Assembly: GCA_965263485.1 (NCBI GenBank) | Contig: CBDHHO010000003.1 | Location: 1 to 64,000 of the forward strand | Length of the DNA: 64,000 nucleotides | Source of the DNA: Haliotispira sp965263485 | Lineage (GTDB): Bacteria > Spirochaetota > Spirochaetia > SP-2023 | Direction of reading: 5' to 3' | Shown: positions 24,666 through 34,079 of the stretch, piece by piece | Numbering within the stretch: the stretch's first letter is position 1 | How the letters are laid out: every line of letters starts with the position of its first letter | The notes under the pieces: model-generated | What the model saw: only the letters and a program-made list of their open reading frames with translations | What the model was told of the DNA's origin: nothing | Databases searched by the model: none | Position numbers and translations under genes: made by a program

Positions 24666-27312
24666 ATTTACCAAAGCACAATTCTGGAAATGTGCTCTCC
24701 AGGTAAATCCATCCACCTATATCGGATACCGTGGAACAGAACATAAGCTCTCTGAAGATGAGTATAACAATCAACTTCTGCAAATATGCCAAGAAGAAAA
24801 AATCAAGATTATTGGTATTGCGGATCATGGTAATGTGGACGGTGTGGATAAAATCCGGGAGATCTTTGTTCAGCATGACATAATTGTTTTTCCCGGCTTT
24901 GAGATTACCACAACAGAGAAGGCACATTTTGTCTGTTTGTTTCCGGAAAATACAACGCAAACTCAATTACAGCAGTTTCTAGGAGAGTTAGGAAGAGCAA
25001 AAGCAGAATCAAATACTACTCCACTAGATCTATGCGCAAACGGTCTTCTAAAAAAAATAAACGAATTAGGAGGTTTATGTTACGCCGCCCATTCAACCGA
25101 TGATAGAGGTATATTAAAACAGAAACTAACCCACGTCTGGAAAAATTCATTGCTAAAAGCGGCTCAAATTCCCGCTTCTTTAGATGAGCTGAAAAATAGT
25201 GAGGGAAACGGTTTCAGGCAAATACTTCAGAATAAAACACCCGAATATAAAAGGGACACTCCAATAGCCATAATCAACGCCAAAGATGTGGAAAATCCGG
25301 AGACACTTAAAGATCCCAAAGCATCTTGTTTGATAAAAATGACCAACCCGGGATTTGAAGCGTTTAAATTAGCTTTTCAGGACCCCGATTCAAGAATAAG
25401 AATGAACAGTGATGTTTCCAAGCGGTACTATTCTCAAATTCTCTCCATGAATATAACCAATGGGTATCTGGATGAGTTGAACATTGACTTTTCTGAACAT
25501 CTTAATGCTGTCATCGGAGGAAGAGGTACGGGAAAATCAACGTTGCTGGAATGTATCCGCTATGCCCTAGAACTGGAACCCATCGGGAAGAATGCCGTCA
25601 AACAACATAATGAAATCATAAAAGAAAATATCGGGAAATCCAAAGCCAGAATTGAATTGACAATCCGTTCCTCCAAAATGAATGGAAAGAAGTTCACTAT
25701 CAGCAGAAAATATCCCGATAGAGCCTTTGTAAAAGATGAGGAAGGAAATATCTCCTCATTCAAACCCTCTGATCTTCTGCCGGAGATTGAGATCTATGGA
25801 CAAAATGAAATATATGAAATAGCCCAGGATAATGATTCACAAAGAAAACTTCTATCGAGATTTCTGGAATCCGGTTATGGAGAAAGCGATTTTAAGATAA
25901 AGGAATCTCTGAAAGCCCTTTCCGAAAATAGAGTGAAACTTGCCGCAGCCATGGATAATGTGGCCGCTACGGAAGAAGAATTGTCACGCCTTCCCAAGCT
26001 TGAAGAACAGGTAAATCAATTAAAATCCCTCGGAATCGAAGATAAGCTAAAAATTATCCCCTTATTGGAAAATGAAAAACGTCTTAAAGAAAGAATACAA
26101 AAGGAAGAAATAAAATCCGTAAAGCAGGCTATTGAAAATGTTTTGGGAAACCTTCCCGACACGGTTTTCCTGAGTGAAAAAGCCTTGGAAAACCTTCCTC
26201 ATAAGGAAATACTGAATAAGATAAAAATCAGTCTGGATAAAATAAAAACAGAAACCGAGAACCTGATTCAAAAATGGCAGACAGCTACAAGTCCCAGCTT
26301 TAAAGAAATTGAAAGGCTTCTTTCCGAATTAACGGAATCGATGGAACGGGAAGAATTGAGCCTGGAGAACACCTTTAAGGAATTGCCATCAAGTGAAGGA
26401 AAAAGCGGAAGGGATATCGGGTTGGAATTTCAGCGTTTGCTTTCCGAGATCGAAAAAATTAAACCGAAACGCTCCCTTGCAGAAAATCAGGAAAAACTTG
26501 TAAATGAATTAAGAGGTAAACGGCGTGCGATTTTATCTGATTTATCAGAGCAGAGAGCAGCACGATCAGCCCATTTTGAAAGATCATTGAAAAAGATAAA
26601 AAAGAAACTGGAAGGACAATTAAAACTTACCGTACTACCGGAAGCAGATAGAACTCCTTTAGTCAATTATCTTATTGGTTGTAACCTTGAAGGTGTTGGC
26701 GAAAAACGACTGTCATGGATAAAAGATAAGGATCAAGTGACACCGATTAGATTAGCAGAACTGATAAATTCAGGATCCAAGGCATTAACTAACGCAGGTT
26801 GGGGAATAACCCAGTCAACAGCAAACTCCATGACTAAAATGACCAATCAGGAAATTCTGAAAATGGAAGAACTGGAACTGCCTGATATTATTAAGATTGA
26901 ACTGAATGTGGCTCACGGAGAACAGGAAAACTATCGGAGCCTTGATAAATTATCTACGGGACAACAATGTACAGCTATTTTACACTTGTTGCTTTTACAG
27001 AATAAAGATCCTCTCATTATGGATCAGCCCGAAGATAATCTTGATAATGCCTTTATTGCCGATAGAATTGTGACTGAACTAAGACATGAAAAGATTAACA
27101 GACAATTCCTCTTTGCAACCCATAATGCCAATATTCCGGTTTTTGGTGATGCTGAGTGGATTGGAATACTGGAATCTTCCGAAAATCAGGCCTATATGTC
27201 TGAAGAAAATCAGGGAGCCATTGATGTGTCTGCAGTTTGCGATAAAACCGCAAACATTCTTGAGGGTGGAAAAACAGCGTTTAATCAAAGAAAAGAGAAA
27301 TACGGGTTTTAG
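24655..27312 (+). CDS. TrlF-type PHP-domain ATPase in restriction locus
   Basis: 885 residues; ATG 24655 follows ACGGAGGT and overlaps the hsdS end. Residues ~10-190 form a PHP metal-dependent phosphoesterase-like domain (IGIADHGNVDG, VFPGFEITT, CYAAHST). Then comes an SMC/RecF-like ATPase: Walker A VIGGRGTGKSTLLE (~285), coiled coil (~400-650), a signature-like DKLSTGQQCTAIL (~765), Walker B PLIMDQPEDNLDN, and a terminal FATHNANIPVFGD switch. Proteins of this layout (TrlF family) are commonly embedded in type I restriction loci and are suspected defence effectors, PHP acting on nucleic acid and the ATPase sensing DNA. It is complete although every type I subunit around it is broken. The DNA is A/T-rich. 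The stop is completed by the G of the MITE at 27312. Confidence 0.88.
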   Translation: MPGKFTKAQFWKCALQVNPSTYIGYRGTEHKLSEDEYNNQLLQICQEEKIKIIGIADHGNVDGVDKIREIFVQHDIIVFPGFEITTTEKAHFVCLFPENTTQTQLQQFLGELGRAKAESNTTPLDLCANGLLKKINELGGLCYAAHSTDDRGILKQKLTHVWKNSLLKAAQIPASLDELKNSEGNGFRQILQNKTPEYKRDTPIAIINAKDVENPETLKDPKASCLIKMTNPGFEAFKLAFQDPDSRIRMNSDVSKRYYSQILSMNITNGYLDELNIDFSEHLNAVIGGRGTGKSTLLECIRYALELEPIGKNAVKQHNEIIKENIGKSKARIELTIRSSKMNGKKFTISRKYPDRAFVKDEEGNISSFKPSDLLPEIEIYGQNEIYEIAQDNDSQRKLLSRFLESGYGESDFKIKESLKALSENRVKLAAAMDNVAATEEELSRLPKLEEQVNQLKSLGIEDKLKIIPLLENEKRLKERIQKEEIKSVKQAIENVLGNLPDTVFLSEKALENLPHKEILNKIKISLDKIKTETENLIQKWQTATSPSFKEIERLLSELTESMEREELSLENTFKELPSSEGKSGRDIGLEFQRLLSEIEKIKPKRSLAENQEKLVNELRGKRRAILSDLSEQRAARSAHFERSLKKIKKKLEGQLKLTVLPEADRTPLVNYLIGCNLEGVGEKRLSWIKDKDQVTPIRLAELINSGSKALTNAGWGITQSTANSMTKMTNQEILKMEELELPDIIKIELNVAHGEQENYRSLDKLSTGQQCTAILHLLLLQNKDPLIMDQPEDNLDNAFIADRIVTELRHEKINRQFLFATHNANIPVFGDAEWIGILESSENQAYMSEENQGAIDVSAVCDKTANILEGGKTAFNQRKEKYGF

Positions 27313-27591
27313 GGCACCTCTAAAAACTCCAATTTCGCGCCAGACTCGGTCTTTTTCACGGAGCAGCTTTGTCACGAAAGAGAGGAAGCAGGCTCTTTGC
27401 TGCGCACGGCCTGCTGGTCACCAATGCTGCGCCAGCTCACATTGGTGCCATACAGCAAAGTATGGCTCGGCTTCCGTTCCTCGCTGCCACAAAAAATCCC
27501 TTCGTCTGGCATCAAAACGCGGTACAATCGCTGCGGCAAAGCAGAGCGATTGTACAATGCTCGCGAAGCGATACCATTTTTAGAGGCCCCC
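27312..27591 (+). mobile_element. MITE, subfamily B with inserted GC-rich module, TTTA duplication
   Basis: 280 bp from GGGCACCTCTAAAAAC to ATTTTTAGAGGCCCCC. TTTA flanks at 27308-27311 and 27592-27595. The ends match the 24276 copy, but about 115 bp are added in the middle, including a reverse-orientation copy of the 66-bp module (TGCTGCGCCAGCTCAC) seen at 34.7, 52.3 and 60.4 kb. The module breaks the 47-codon frame after HTLLYG. Confidence 0.85.
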
Positions 27592-27605
27592 TTTAAGGAA
27601 ATATT

Positions 27606-28841
27606 ATGCTGAAATCAGAATTATTAGAGATAATCTCCAATGGGGAGAGTTCCGGAGTAGAATTTAAAAGAGATGATGTCAGGCCGGAACAGCTTGCCAA
27701 AGAAATTGTCGCCATGGTGAATTTTCAGGGAGGCCGTGTTTTTCTAGGGGTTGAAGATGATGGAGCAATCTCCGGGCTTCAACGAGAAAACTCGGAAGAA
27801 TGGGTAATGAATGTCATTCGCGATAAAGTCCACCCAGCTGTGCTTCCATACTATGAAAAAATAAAAATTGATGAAGATACCTCTGTTGCAGTAATTACAT
27901 TTCCACAGGGGATTTCGAAACCCTATGTACTGCGTCATTCTGGTAGAGAAGAAATTTATATTCGTGTTGGAACAACTTCACAGATTGCAACGCGGGAACA
28001 ACAAATGCGGCTCTTTGAGCTCGGAGGCATGCTTCATACCGAATCACTACCTGTTCCCGGTACTGCTTTTGATAATCTGGATCTGGCCAGGTTAGAGAAT
28101 TATCTAAAAGATATTATTAAAGATCCTACTAGGCCAAAGCTTCAGGAAGACTGGATCTCGCGGCTGTCGGGATTGGGATTTATGACAGAATCCTCAGGAG
28201 AGAACTATTGTACCATTGCCGGTCTGGTTTTATTCGGTAAATCTCCCAGAAGGTTTCTAAGACAAGCAGGTCTCCGCGTGTTTGGTTTTGACAGTGAAGA
28301 CAAAGAATATAAAGCTCTATTAGATGAAATACTGGACGCTCCATTGGTTGGGCGCTGGGAGATAAAAGATTCTGAAAAAGTCTTAATTGATCCCGGAATC
28401 ATTGAACAGTTTATAGATATGATTAAACCATTCATATCTGAGGAATCCGGTTCTGTTGATAAGAATTTTCGTAGAGATTATCTTTGGTATTACCCATTGG
28501 AAGCTATAAGGGAAATTTTTATAAATGCATTGGCTCATCGGGATTGGACCCGGTTTGTTGAGATTGAAGTCGGTAGTTATTCAAACCGAATGGAAGTAAT
28601 CAGTCCTGGCACTTTACCTAATTCCATGACTATCGAGAAAATGATTGCAGGTCAAAGATCTCCAAGAAATCCCATCATAATGGAAGTTTTAAGAGATTAT
28701 GGCTATGTAGATTATCGAGGTATGGGTATAAGGACCAAGGTAGTTCCATTAATGAAAGAACAGAATAATATTGATCCTCATTTTGAATCCACAGAAGACT
28801 ATCTGAAAACCGTTTTTTATCGAAAAAAGATAACCGATTAG
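27606..28841 (+). CDS. AlbA_2 (Schlafen-type) plus HATPase domain protein
   Basis: 411 residues. The N-terminal AlbA_2 domain (~8-125) reads ESSGVEFKRDDVRPEQLAKEIVAMVNFQGGRVFLGVEDDGAISGL, then YIRVGTTSQIATREQQMRL. The C-terminal region resembles the HATPase_c_4-type ATP-binding domain (~280-400: EIFINALAHRDWTRFVEIEV and RSPRNPIIMEVLRDYGYVDYRGMGIRTKV). Such proteins are often called transcriptional regulators but recur inside restriction loci, where a defence role is suspected. It appears complete. The MITE 27312-27591 separates it from trlF; originally the two were about 15 bases apart and so probably one operon. Confidence 0.82.
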   Translation: MLKSELLEIISNGESSGVEFKRDDVRPEQLAKEIVAMVNFQGGRVFLGVEDDGAISGLQRENSEEWVMNVIRDKVHPAVLPYYEKIKIDEDTSVAVITFPQGISKPYVLRHSGREEIYIRVGTTSQIATREQQMRLFELGGMLHTESLPVPGTAFDNLDLARLENYLKDIIKDPTRPKLQEDWISRLSGLGFMTESSGENYCTIAGLVLFGKSPRRFLRQAGLRVFGFDSEDKEYKALLDEILDAPLVGRWEIKDSEKVLIDPGIIEQFIDMIKPFISEESGSVDKNFRRDYLWYYPLEAIREIFINALAHRDWTRFVEIEVGSYSNRMEVISPGTLPNSMTIEKMIAGQRSPRNPIIMEVLRDYGYVDYRGMGIRTKVVPLMKEQNNIDPHFESTEDYLKTVFYRKKITD

Positions 28842-28844
28842 TTT

Positions 28845-28961
28845 ATGGGAGATTTAAAGCCATGGGCAGTGGGCCCCTTCGAAATGCTCTATCATGCAGA
28901 GACGCATTTCCTTAAAGGTGAAGATTTCGACCGAAGGATTGTTGTCTTTGCAGGAGCCTGA
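28845..28961 (+). pseudogene. N-terminal fragment of an unrecognised protein
   Basis: 38 residues (MGDLKPWAVGPFEMLYHAETHFLKG...DFDRRIVVFAGA), three bases after the AlbA_2 gene. The GPFE(x)L..HAE.H...G.DFDRRI pattern looks like the conserved start of a longer protein I cannot name. It stops where the duplicated KilA-N fragment begins, so it is probably a truncated gene. It may be the remains of another restriction-locus cargo gene. Confidence 0.4.
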
Positions 28962-28985
28962 TGAAGAAAATACGGAGGACTCCTG

Positions 28986-29180
28986 ATGGGCAATATGCGA
29001 GACGAAGCCGATGTGACTCAACTCGTTTGTCTATCCAATCTTGAAAACCTCAACGCTCTTTTTATTGCCGAAGGTTTGTCGCAACAGGAACGCTTGGAAC
29101 GGCTAAACAAGATTGCTATTCATCAGATGACACTACTTGCCGGTGATGAACGGATGAAACTATCGGGAGGGGGGAAATGA
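28986..29180 (+). pseudogene. C-terminal KilA-N protein fragment (duplicate)
   Basis: 64 codons (MGNMRDEADVTQLVCLSNLENLNALFIAEGL...MKLSGGGK) matching the last quarter of the gene at 22211-23028 almost exactly. A ribosome-like GGAGG precedes it, but the N-terminal KilA-N domain is absent. It was copied as part of the 320-bp repeat and is probably not functional. Confidence 0.8.
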
Positions 29181-29311
29181 AGAAAACTTATCCGCAGATT
29201 ACACAGATGAACGCAGATTCTAAACCCGTCGAATTCGACCAGTTTGGAACCTTTCACCCTTCACAGTTCACCCTTCAAAATTCAAAGGAGGTGCTGGGCT
29301 ATGGAGAATAA
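28989..29311 (+). repeat. 320-bp direct repeat, copy B
   Basis: Second copy of 22837-23156, differing by a few substitutions and a 3-base length change after the KilA-N stop. It ends in the first codons of hsdS-2, exactly as copy A ends in hsdS-1, so the two specificity genes start with the same upstream region. Confidence 0.85.
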
Positions 29312-30585
29312 TTGGTCGCCAGTCAAACTTAGTGAAGTTGCATTTGTTCAATCCGGATTTGCATTCAAGAGCAAGGACATGGGGAAAATAGGTGCTCCAA
29401 TCATTAAAATTAAAAACATCAATCCACCTAACGTTGACGTTTTTGATGTTCAACGAGTGCCATATCAGATTATTAAAGCAAACAATCGTGTTTCACGTTT
29501 TGAACTATCAAAAGGCGACATCTTGATTGCTATGACAGGAGCAACACTTGGAAAAGTAGGGAGAATGCCACAGACCCAAGAAATCTGCTATCTAAATCAT
29601 CGTGTTGGAAAAGTTTACCTCAACGACAAGAATCGATGTGACTACAATTTTTTGTATTACGTTCTTTCTCAGGAAAAGAATGTAATACAAATGTTCGGGG
29701 TTGCTGATGGCAGTGCGCAGGCAAATATTAGTGAAACTCAGAAGAACTCTACGACAGCAGTTTGAGACATCTAAAGCTCTTCAAGACCAGATCGAAACTC
29801 AATTGGGGCAAGTCGATGCTGATTGAACTCAAGAGTGTGTTGGATTGTGTGATTGACAATAGAGGGAAGTCTCCACCAACAACGGAAACTGGAACACCTT
29901 TTGAGCTTCTGGAAGTTAACAGCCTCAAAGGCTCCGACAGAAACCCAAATTATGGGGCTGTTCGGAAGTATCTGACCAGAGAAACCTATGATACATGGTT
30001 TCGTGCCGGGCACCCGAGGCGCGACGACATTCTGATCTCTACTGTTGGCTCGATTGGCGAACTAGCTATTTTGGACGACGACCGGGATCAATCGCTCAGA
30101 ATGTCATTGCGATGCGCCCCGACCCAAAACTCGTAAACCCTGATTTCTTGTTTTATCTTCTGTCGTCAGCGATAATCAAAAACCAGCTTGTTTCTCTAAA
30201 CATCAGCTCAGTGCAACCAAGCATCAAAGTCCCTCATTTGATGGCAGTTGAATTCGACTTGCCTAATTTACATGACCAACAGCACATAGGTAAAATTCTA
30301 AAGGTACTAGACCAGAAAATCGAACTGAACCGGCGGATGAATGAAACGCTGGAAGAAATGGCGCGGGCGCTGTTCCGGGATTGGTTTGTCGATTTCGGCC
30401 CCACCCGCCGCCAGGCGGACGGCGCAACCGACCCCGCCGCCATCGTGGACACAAAAGCGATAGAGAAGATCGGGAATAACGAAAAAGCCCAGATCATAAA
30501 TTATTTAAAAATTACAGGCCTGCGAGTAGGCCTGCTACTGAACTTTAAACACGCCAAACTGGAATGGGAGCGAATTGTACTATGA
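29301..30585 (+). pseudogene. hsdS: Second specificity gene HsdS-2, frameshifted, with GxxExxY-like tail
   Basis: From ATG 29301 (MENNWSPVKLSEVAFVQSGFAFKSKD) the first recognition domain runs to about 29765, where the frame is lost after SAQANISETQ. A new frame from 29818 (MLIELKSVLDCVIDNRGKSPPT) carries the second domain up to ~30085. There one missing G in CGGGATC shifts the frame, and the domain continues as SIAQNVIAMRPDPKLVNPDFLFYLLSS, then the helix DQQHIGKILKVLDQKIELNRRMNETLEEMARALFRDWFVDFGP. The last ~45 residues (TKAIEKI...AQIINYLKITGLRVGLLLNF...LEWERIVL) are not HsdS but resemble the end of PDDEXK_3 GxxExxY proteins. The gene is thus a chimera and inactive as read. Confidence 0.8.
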
Positions 30586-30598
30586 AAAATATTAGTGA

Positions 30599-30620
30599 AA
30601 ATTCGTGTTCATTCGTGGTT
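30599..30620 (+). repeat. Half copy of dispersed ATTCGTGTTCATTCGTGGTT repeat
   Basis: ATTCGTGTTCATTCGTGGTT lies 20 bases before the mod ribosome site. The same word family, in both orientations, forms the arms of the palindrome inside mod at 32054-32150. It is a known style of dispersed extragenic repeat in diverse bacteria. Confidence 0.6.
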
Positions 30621-30640
30621 ACAAATAGAGAGGTTTAATC

Positions 30641-32581
30641 ATGGAAAAAATGGATGGTAAAACAATGGACATCGTAGCCGAAAACGTTGGCAAGCTGAAG
30701 GTGCTGTTTCCGGAAGCCTTCACCGAAGGCAAGGTGGACTTCTACGCCCTGAAGGAAGTGCTCGGCACGTTTGTGGACGACCGCGATGAACGCTACAGCT
30801 TTGCATGGAACGGCAAGAGCAACGCCCGGATGCTCGCCCAAACACCCAGCACCGGCACGCTGCGCCCCTGCAAGAAAGAGTCGGTAGATTGGGACACCAC
30901 GCAGAACATTTTCATTGAAGGCGACAACCTTGAGGTGCTCAAGCTCCTGCAGAAGAGCTATCACAAAAAAGTAAAGATGATCTATATCGATCCACCTTAC
31001 AACACGGGCAAAGATTTTGTGTATAAGGATAATTTCACGGACAGCATACAGAATTACAAGGAGATTACCGGACAGGTAGACGGCAATGGCCGTAACCTCT
31101 CAAACAATCCCGAAACCAGTGGGCGCTATCATACCGACTGGTTGAATATGATGTATCCACGTTTGAAGCTTGCCCGAAACCTGCTGAAGGATGATGGGGT
31201 TATTTTTATAAGTATTGATGATAATGAAGTGGCAAATCTCCGAAAAATGTGTGACGAGATTTTTGGGGAAGAGAATTTTATTGCGGAATTGATTTGGAAA
31301 AAAAGAAGCACCCCACCAAATGATAGGGTGATTGCCGCTCAGCATGAATACATTCTATGTTTTGTTAAAAATAGCAATCAATCAGGTTTAAACCTTCGCC
31401 CTCGGACAGAAAAACAAATCGATAGATACAAGAATCCAGATAGTCACCCCAAAGGGCCTTGGACGGCAGGTGATTTAATGGCCAATGTTAAAGGTGGAAG
31501 ATATGTAGACTCCTTGTATTTCCCAATAATTAATCCACGAACAGGGAAAGAACATTATCCTTCGTCAAATGGAAATTGGCGGTTCAATAAAGAACGAATA
31601 GAGCAACTTATAAAAAATAATGAGATTTACTTTGGAGAAGATGACAATGGCCGCCCCAAACTAAAACGTTTCCTTTGTGATGTCAAAGAAGGCATAACTT
31701 GGACTACGCTTTGGGATTTTGTTCCTTTTAATACCGCTGGCTCATCTGAAATGACAAATATTTTTGGAAAATTAACAACCTTCGAAAATCCAAAACCTAC
31801 AGAGCTAATATTTGAAACTCTTCGTGCAGGAAGTGATAAAGATTCAATTATTCTCGATTTTTTTGCAGGTTCAGCAACCACGGCGCATGCTGTCATGCAA
31901 CTAAATACAACGGATCAAGGAACTCGGAAATGTATAACAGTTCAACTCCCAGAAACATGTGACGAAAAATCTGAAGCCAACAAAGCAGGCTACAAAACCA
32001 TCGCGGAAATAAGCAAAGAACGCATCCGCCGGGCTGCCGCCAAAATCAAAGAAAACCACGAATCAACACGAATAGACACCAATACAAAAAAAGATGATTT
32101 GTTCCAAGATAAGAATGATAATTCGTGTAAATTAGTGTCCATTAGTGGTTCCAAACTCCCCGACCTTGGCTTCAAGGTATTCAAACTCGACTCCACCAAT
32201 ATCAAACCATGGGAAGTTGACTTTGAAATGACGGAGCGCACCCTCGAAGACTTTATTTCCAACATCAAAACCGACCGAAGTGAAGAAGATGTCCTTTACG
32301 AGATCCTGCTTAAATATGGCCTCGACCTGACCCTGCCTATCACAGAACACAGCATTGCTGGACAAAAGGTGTTCGACATCGGCATGGGAGCACTCATTAT
32401 CTGTCTTTCAGATGCCATCTCTCTCGAAGTGGTTGAAGGCATTGCCAAGCTAAAGGATGAGCTCAATCCGGAAATCATGCGCGTGGTATTTAAGGACTCT
32501 GGGTTCAAAGATGACGTGGTCAAAACCAATGCGGTTCAGATTCTCAAACAGGCTGGCATTGTCGATGTTAAATCAATTTAG
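30641..32581 (+). CDS. mod: Type III-like adenine-specific DNA methyltransferase (Mod)
   Basis: 646 residues, ATG 30641 behind GAGAGG. Beta-class N6-adenine methyltransferase order: motif IV MIYIDPPYNTGKDFVYKDNF (~residue 110), VIFISIDDNEVANL, and later motif I ILDFFAGSATTAHAVMQLN (~405). The N-terminal region (VGKLKVLFPEAFTEGKVDF) and size fit type III Mod. No Res helicase-nuclease gene follows; the downstream DNA is an hsdR remnant, so Mod is an orphan here. Around residues 470-505 a segment (NHESTRIDTNT ... SCKLVSISGSK) is encoded by a palindromic repeat inserted in frame between helical parts. All catalytic motifs are intact, so methylation may persist without cutting. Confidence 0.88.
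   Translation: MEKMDGKTMDIVAENVGKLKVLFPEAFTEGKVDFYALKEVLGTFVDDRDERYSFAWNGKSNARMLAQTPSTGTLRPCKKESVDWDTTQNIFIEGDNLEVLKLLQKSYHKKVKMIYIDPPYNTGKDFVYKDNFTDSIQNYKEITGQVDGNGRNLSNNPETSGRYHTDWLNMMYPRLKLARNLLKDDGVIFISIDDNEVANLRKMCDEIFGEENFIAELIWKKRSTPPNDRVIAAQHEYILCFVKNSNQSGLNLRPRTEKQIDRYKNPDSHPKGPWTAGDLMANVKGGRYVDSLYFPIINPRTGKEHYPSSNGNWRFNKERIEQLIKNNEIYFGEDDNGRPKLKRFLCDVKEGITWTTLWDFVPFNTAGSSEMTNIFGKLTTFENPKPTELIFETLRAGSDKDSIILDFFAGSATTAHAVMQLNTTDQGTRKCITVQLPETCDEKSEANKAGYKTIAEISKERIRRAAAKIKENHESTRIDTNTKKDDLFQDKNDNSCKLVSISGSKLPDLGFKVFKLDSTNIKPWEVDFEMTERTLEDFISNIKTDRSEEDVLYEILLKYGLDLTLPITEHSIAGQKVFDIGMGALIICLSDAISLEVVEGIAKLKDELNPEIMRVVFKDSGFKDDVVKTNAVQILKQAGIVDVKSI
32054..32150 (+). repeat. Palindromic repeat inserted in frame in mod
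   Basis: Left arm AACCACGAATCAACACGAAT at 32054 and right arm ending ATTAGTGTCCATTAGTGGTT at 32150 are imperfect inverted repeats around a ~35-base centre. It adds about 32 codons without breaking the frame. The same words occur outside genes at 30599-30620. Confidence 0.7.
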
Positions 32582-32596
32582 AATGGAGAATTGAAA

Positions 32597-32701
32597 ATGG
32601 ATAATTATATCAGTTCTCCAAAGCGAGAAAATATCGTCAAGGACAAGTCGTTTGCATTTGCCCTTCGGCCGGAGCTTTCGAAAGACTGCACTGCCAGCTG
32701 A
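32597..32701 (+). pseudogene. Fragment of a four-helix-bundle protein
   Basis: 34 residues starting MDNYISSPKRENIVKDKSFAFALR, which resembles the start of the small four-helix-bundle (23S rRNA intervening sequence) proteins (KSYAFAxRI...). After ~24 residues the sequence is unrelated, at the join with the hsdR remnant. It is too short to work and marks a deletion junction. Confidence 0.45.
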
Positions 32702-32704
32702 CGT

Positions 32705-34079
32705 AAACACACCCGCCGTCTTTGGTGAGTATGTCGATATTTACGACATCAGCCGCGCGGTCGAAGACAAGGCTACCGTCCCGATCTATTACGAAAGTCG
32801 CCTTGCGCGTGTGGAGCTAGAGCAAGACAAGCTGCCGGAAATCGATGCTGCCGTGGATGCACTCTTCGATGACGAAACGCTCTCGGAGCAGGAGAAGGCC
32901 AAGTCGAGCTGGAGCAGCGTCGAGCGTCTGGTGGGTGCGCCCCCAAGGCTGGAAAAGGTCGCAGAGGACATCGTCACCCATTTTGAAGACCGCGTGGAGG
33001 CGATGGCCGGCAAGGGAATGATTGTCTGTATGAGTAGGGCAATCTGTGTTGGTCTTTACAATAGGATCACCGCGTTGCGGCCAGACTGGCACTCAGAGGA
33101 TGATAAGGCAGGTGCGGTAAAAGTGGTCATGACTGGGTCAGCGACTGACCCGCTGGATTGGCAACAACATACCGGCAGCAAGATGCGCCGTGACCTCTTG
33201 GCCAGGCGGGCGCGTGATCCCGATGACCCGCTCAAGCTCGTGGTCGTGAGGGACATGTGGCTGACCGGCTTTGACGCGCCCAGCATGCACACGATGTACA
33301 TCGACAAACCCATGCGTGGCCATGGCTTGATGCAGGCGATTGCGCGCGTGAACCGGGTCTTCAAGGACAAGCCGGGTGGGTTGGTTGTCGATTACATCGG
33401 TATCGGCCAGAACCCATATCGACCAGAGACTGTAATTTGTTCTGGTCAAGGAAGAGGTGGGCTTCTTCTCTCAGACGCCATCGCCGATGCCAGCATCATC
33501 GACGTGTTGGCTGCAGCAGGCATGAAGACGCCCGAAATCTCGGTGCTGTCCGAAGAGTTTTTGTCCGAGATACAGAATATGGAACACAAGAACCTGGCGC
33601 TGGAAGCCCTCAAGAAGCTGCTGGCGGGCGAGATCAAGGCACGGGGGCAACGGAACGTGGTGGAGGCCAAGGCCTTCTCAGAGCGCCTTGAGGCTGCTGT
33701 GGCGCGCTACCATGCCAATGCCATCACAAGCCTTGAGATGATCCAAGAACTGATCGACATGGCCAAGGACTTGAAAGCCTCGGTTCAGCGTGGCGATGAC
33801 CTTGGCCTGGGCGAAGAAGAACTCGCTTTCTACGATGCACTGGCGCAGAACCAAAGCACCGTTGAAATGATGGGCAACGAAGAGCTGCGCAAAATTGCGC
33901 ATGTGCTGGTGGAGCAGCTCCAACAAAACGTCACCGTTGATTGGCACCTCAAGGAAAGCGCGCGTGCGAAATTGCGCGTCTTGGTACGTCGCATCCTGAA
34001 GAAGTATGGTTACCCGCCAGACCTTGCACCAGTCGCTATCAACACCGTGCTAAGTCAGGCTGAAACTTTGTTGAGATGA
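32705..34079 (+). pseudogene. hsdR: Type I restriction subunit HsdR, C-terminal half only
   Basis: About 457 codons with no proper start. The sequence begins inside the second half of the motor (VNTPAVFGEYVDIYDISRAVEDKATVPIYYESRLARVEL). It keeps later helicase motifs (KLVVVRDMWLTGFDAPSMHTMYIDKPM, GLMQAIARVNRVFKDKPGGLVVDYIG) and the C-terminal HsdR helical region to FLSEIQNMEHKNLALEALKKLLAGEI and KKYGYPPDLAP. Missing are the PD-(D/E)XK nuclease and the Walker A/DEAD motor half. There is also an internal jump after GIGQNP (RPETVICSGQGRGG...SIIDVLAAAGMKTPE). It cannot cut or translocate DNA. G+C is high, as in the hsdM remnant, so both probably came together. Confidence 0.85.
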
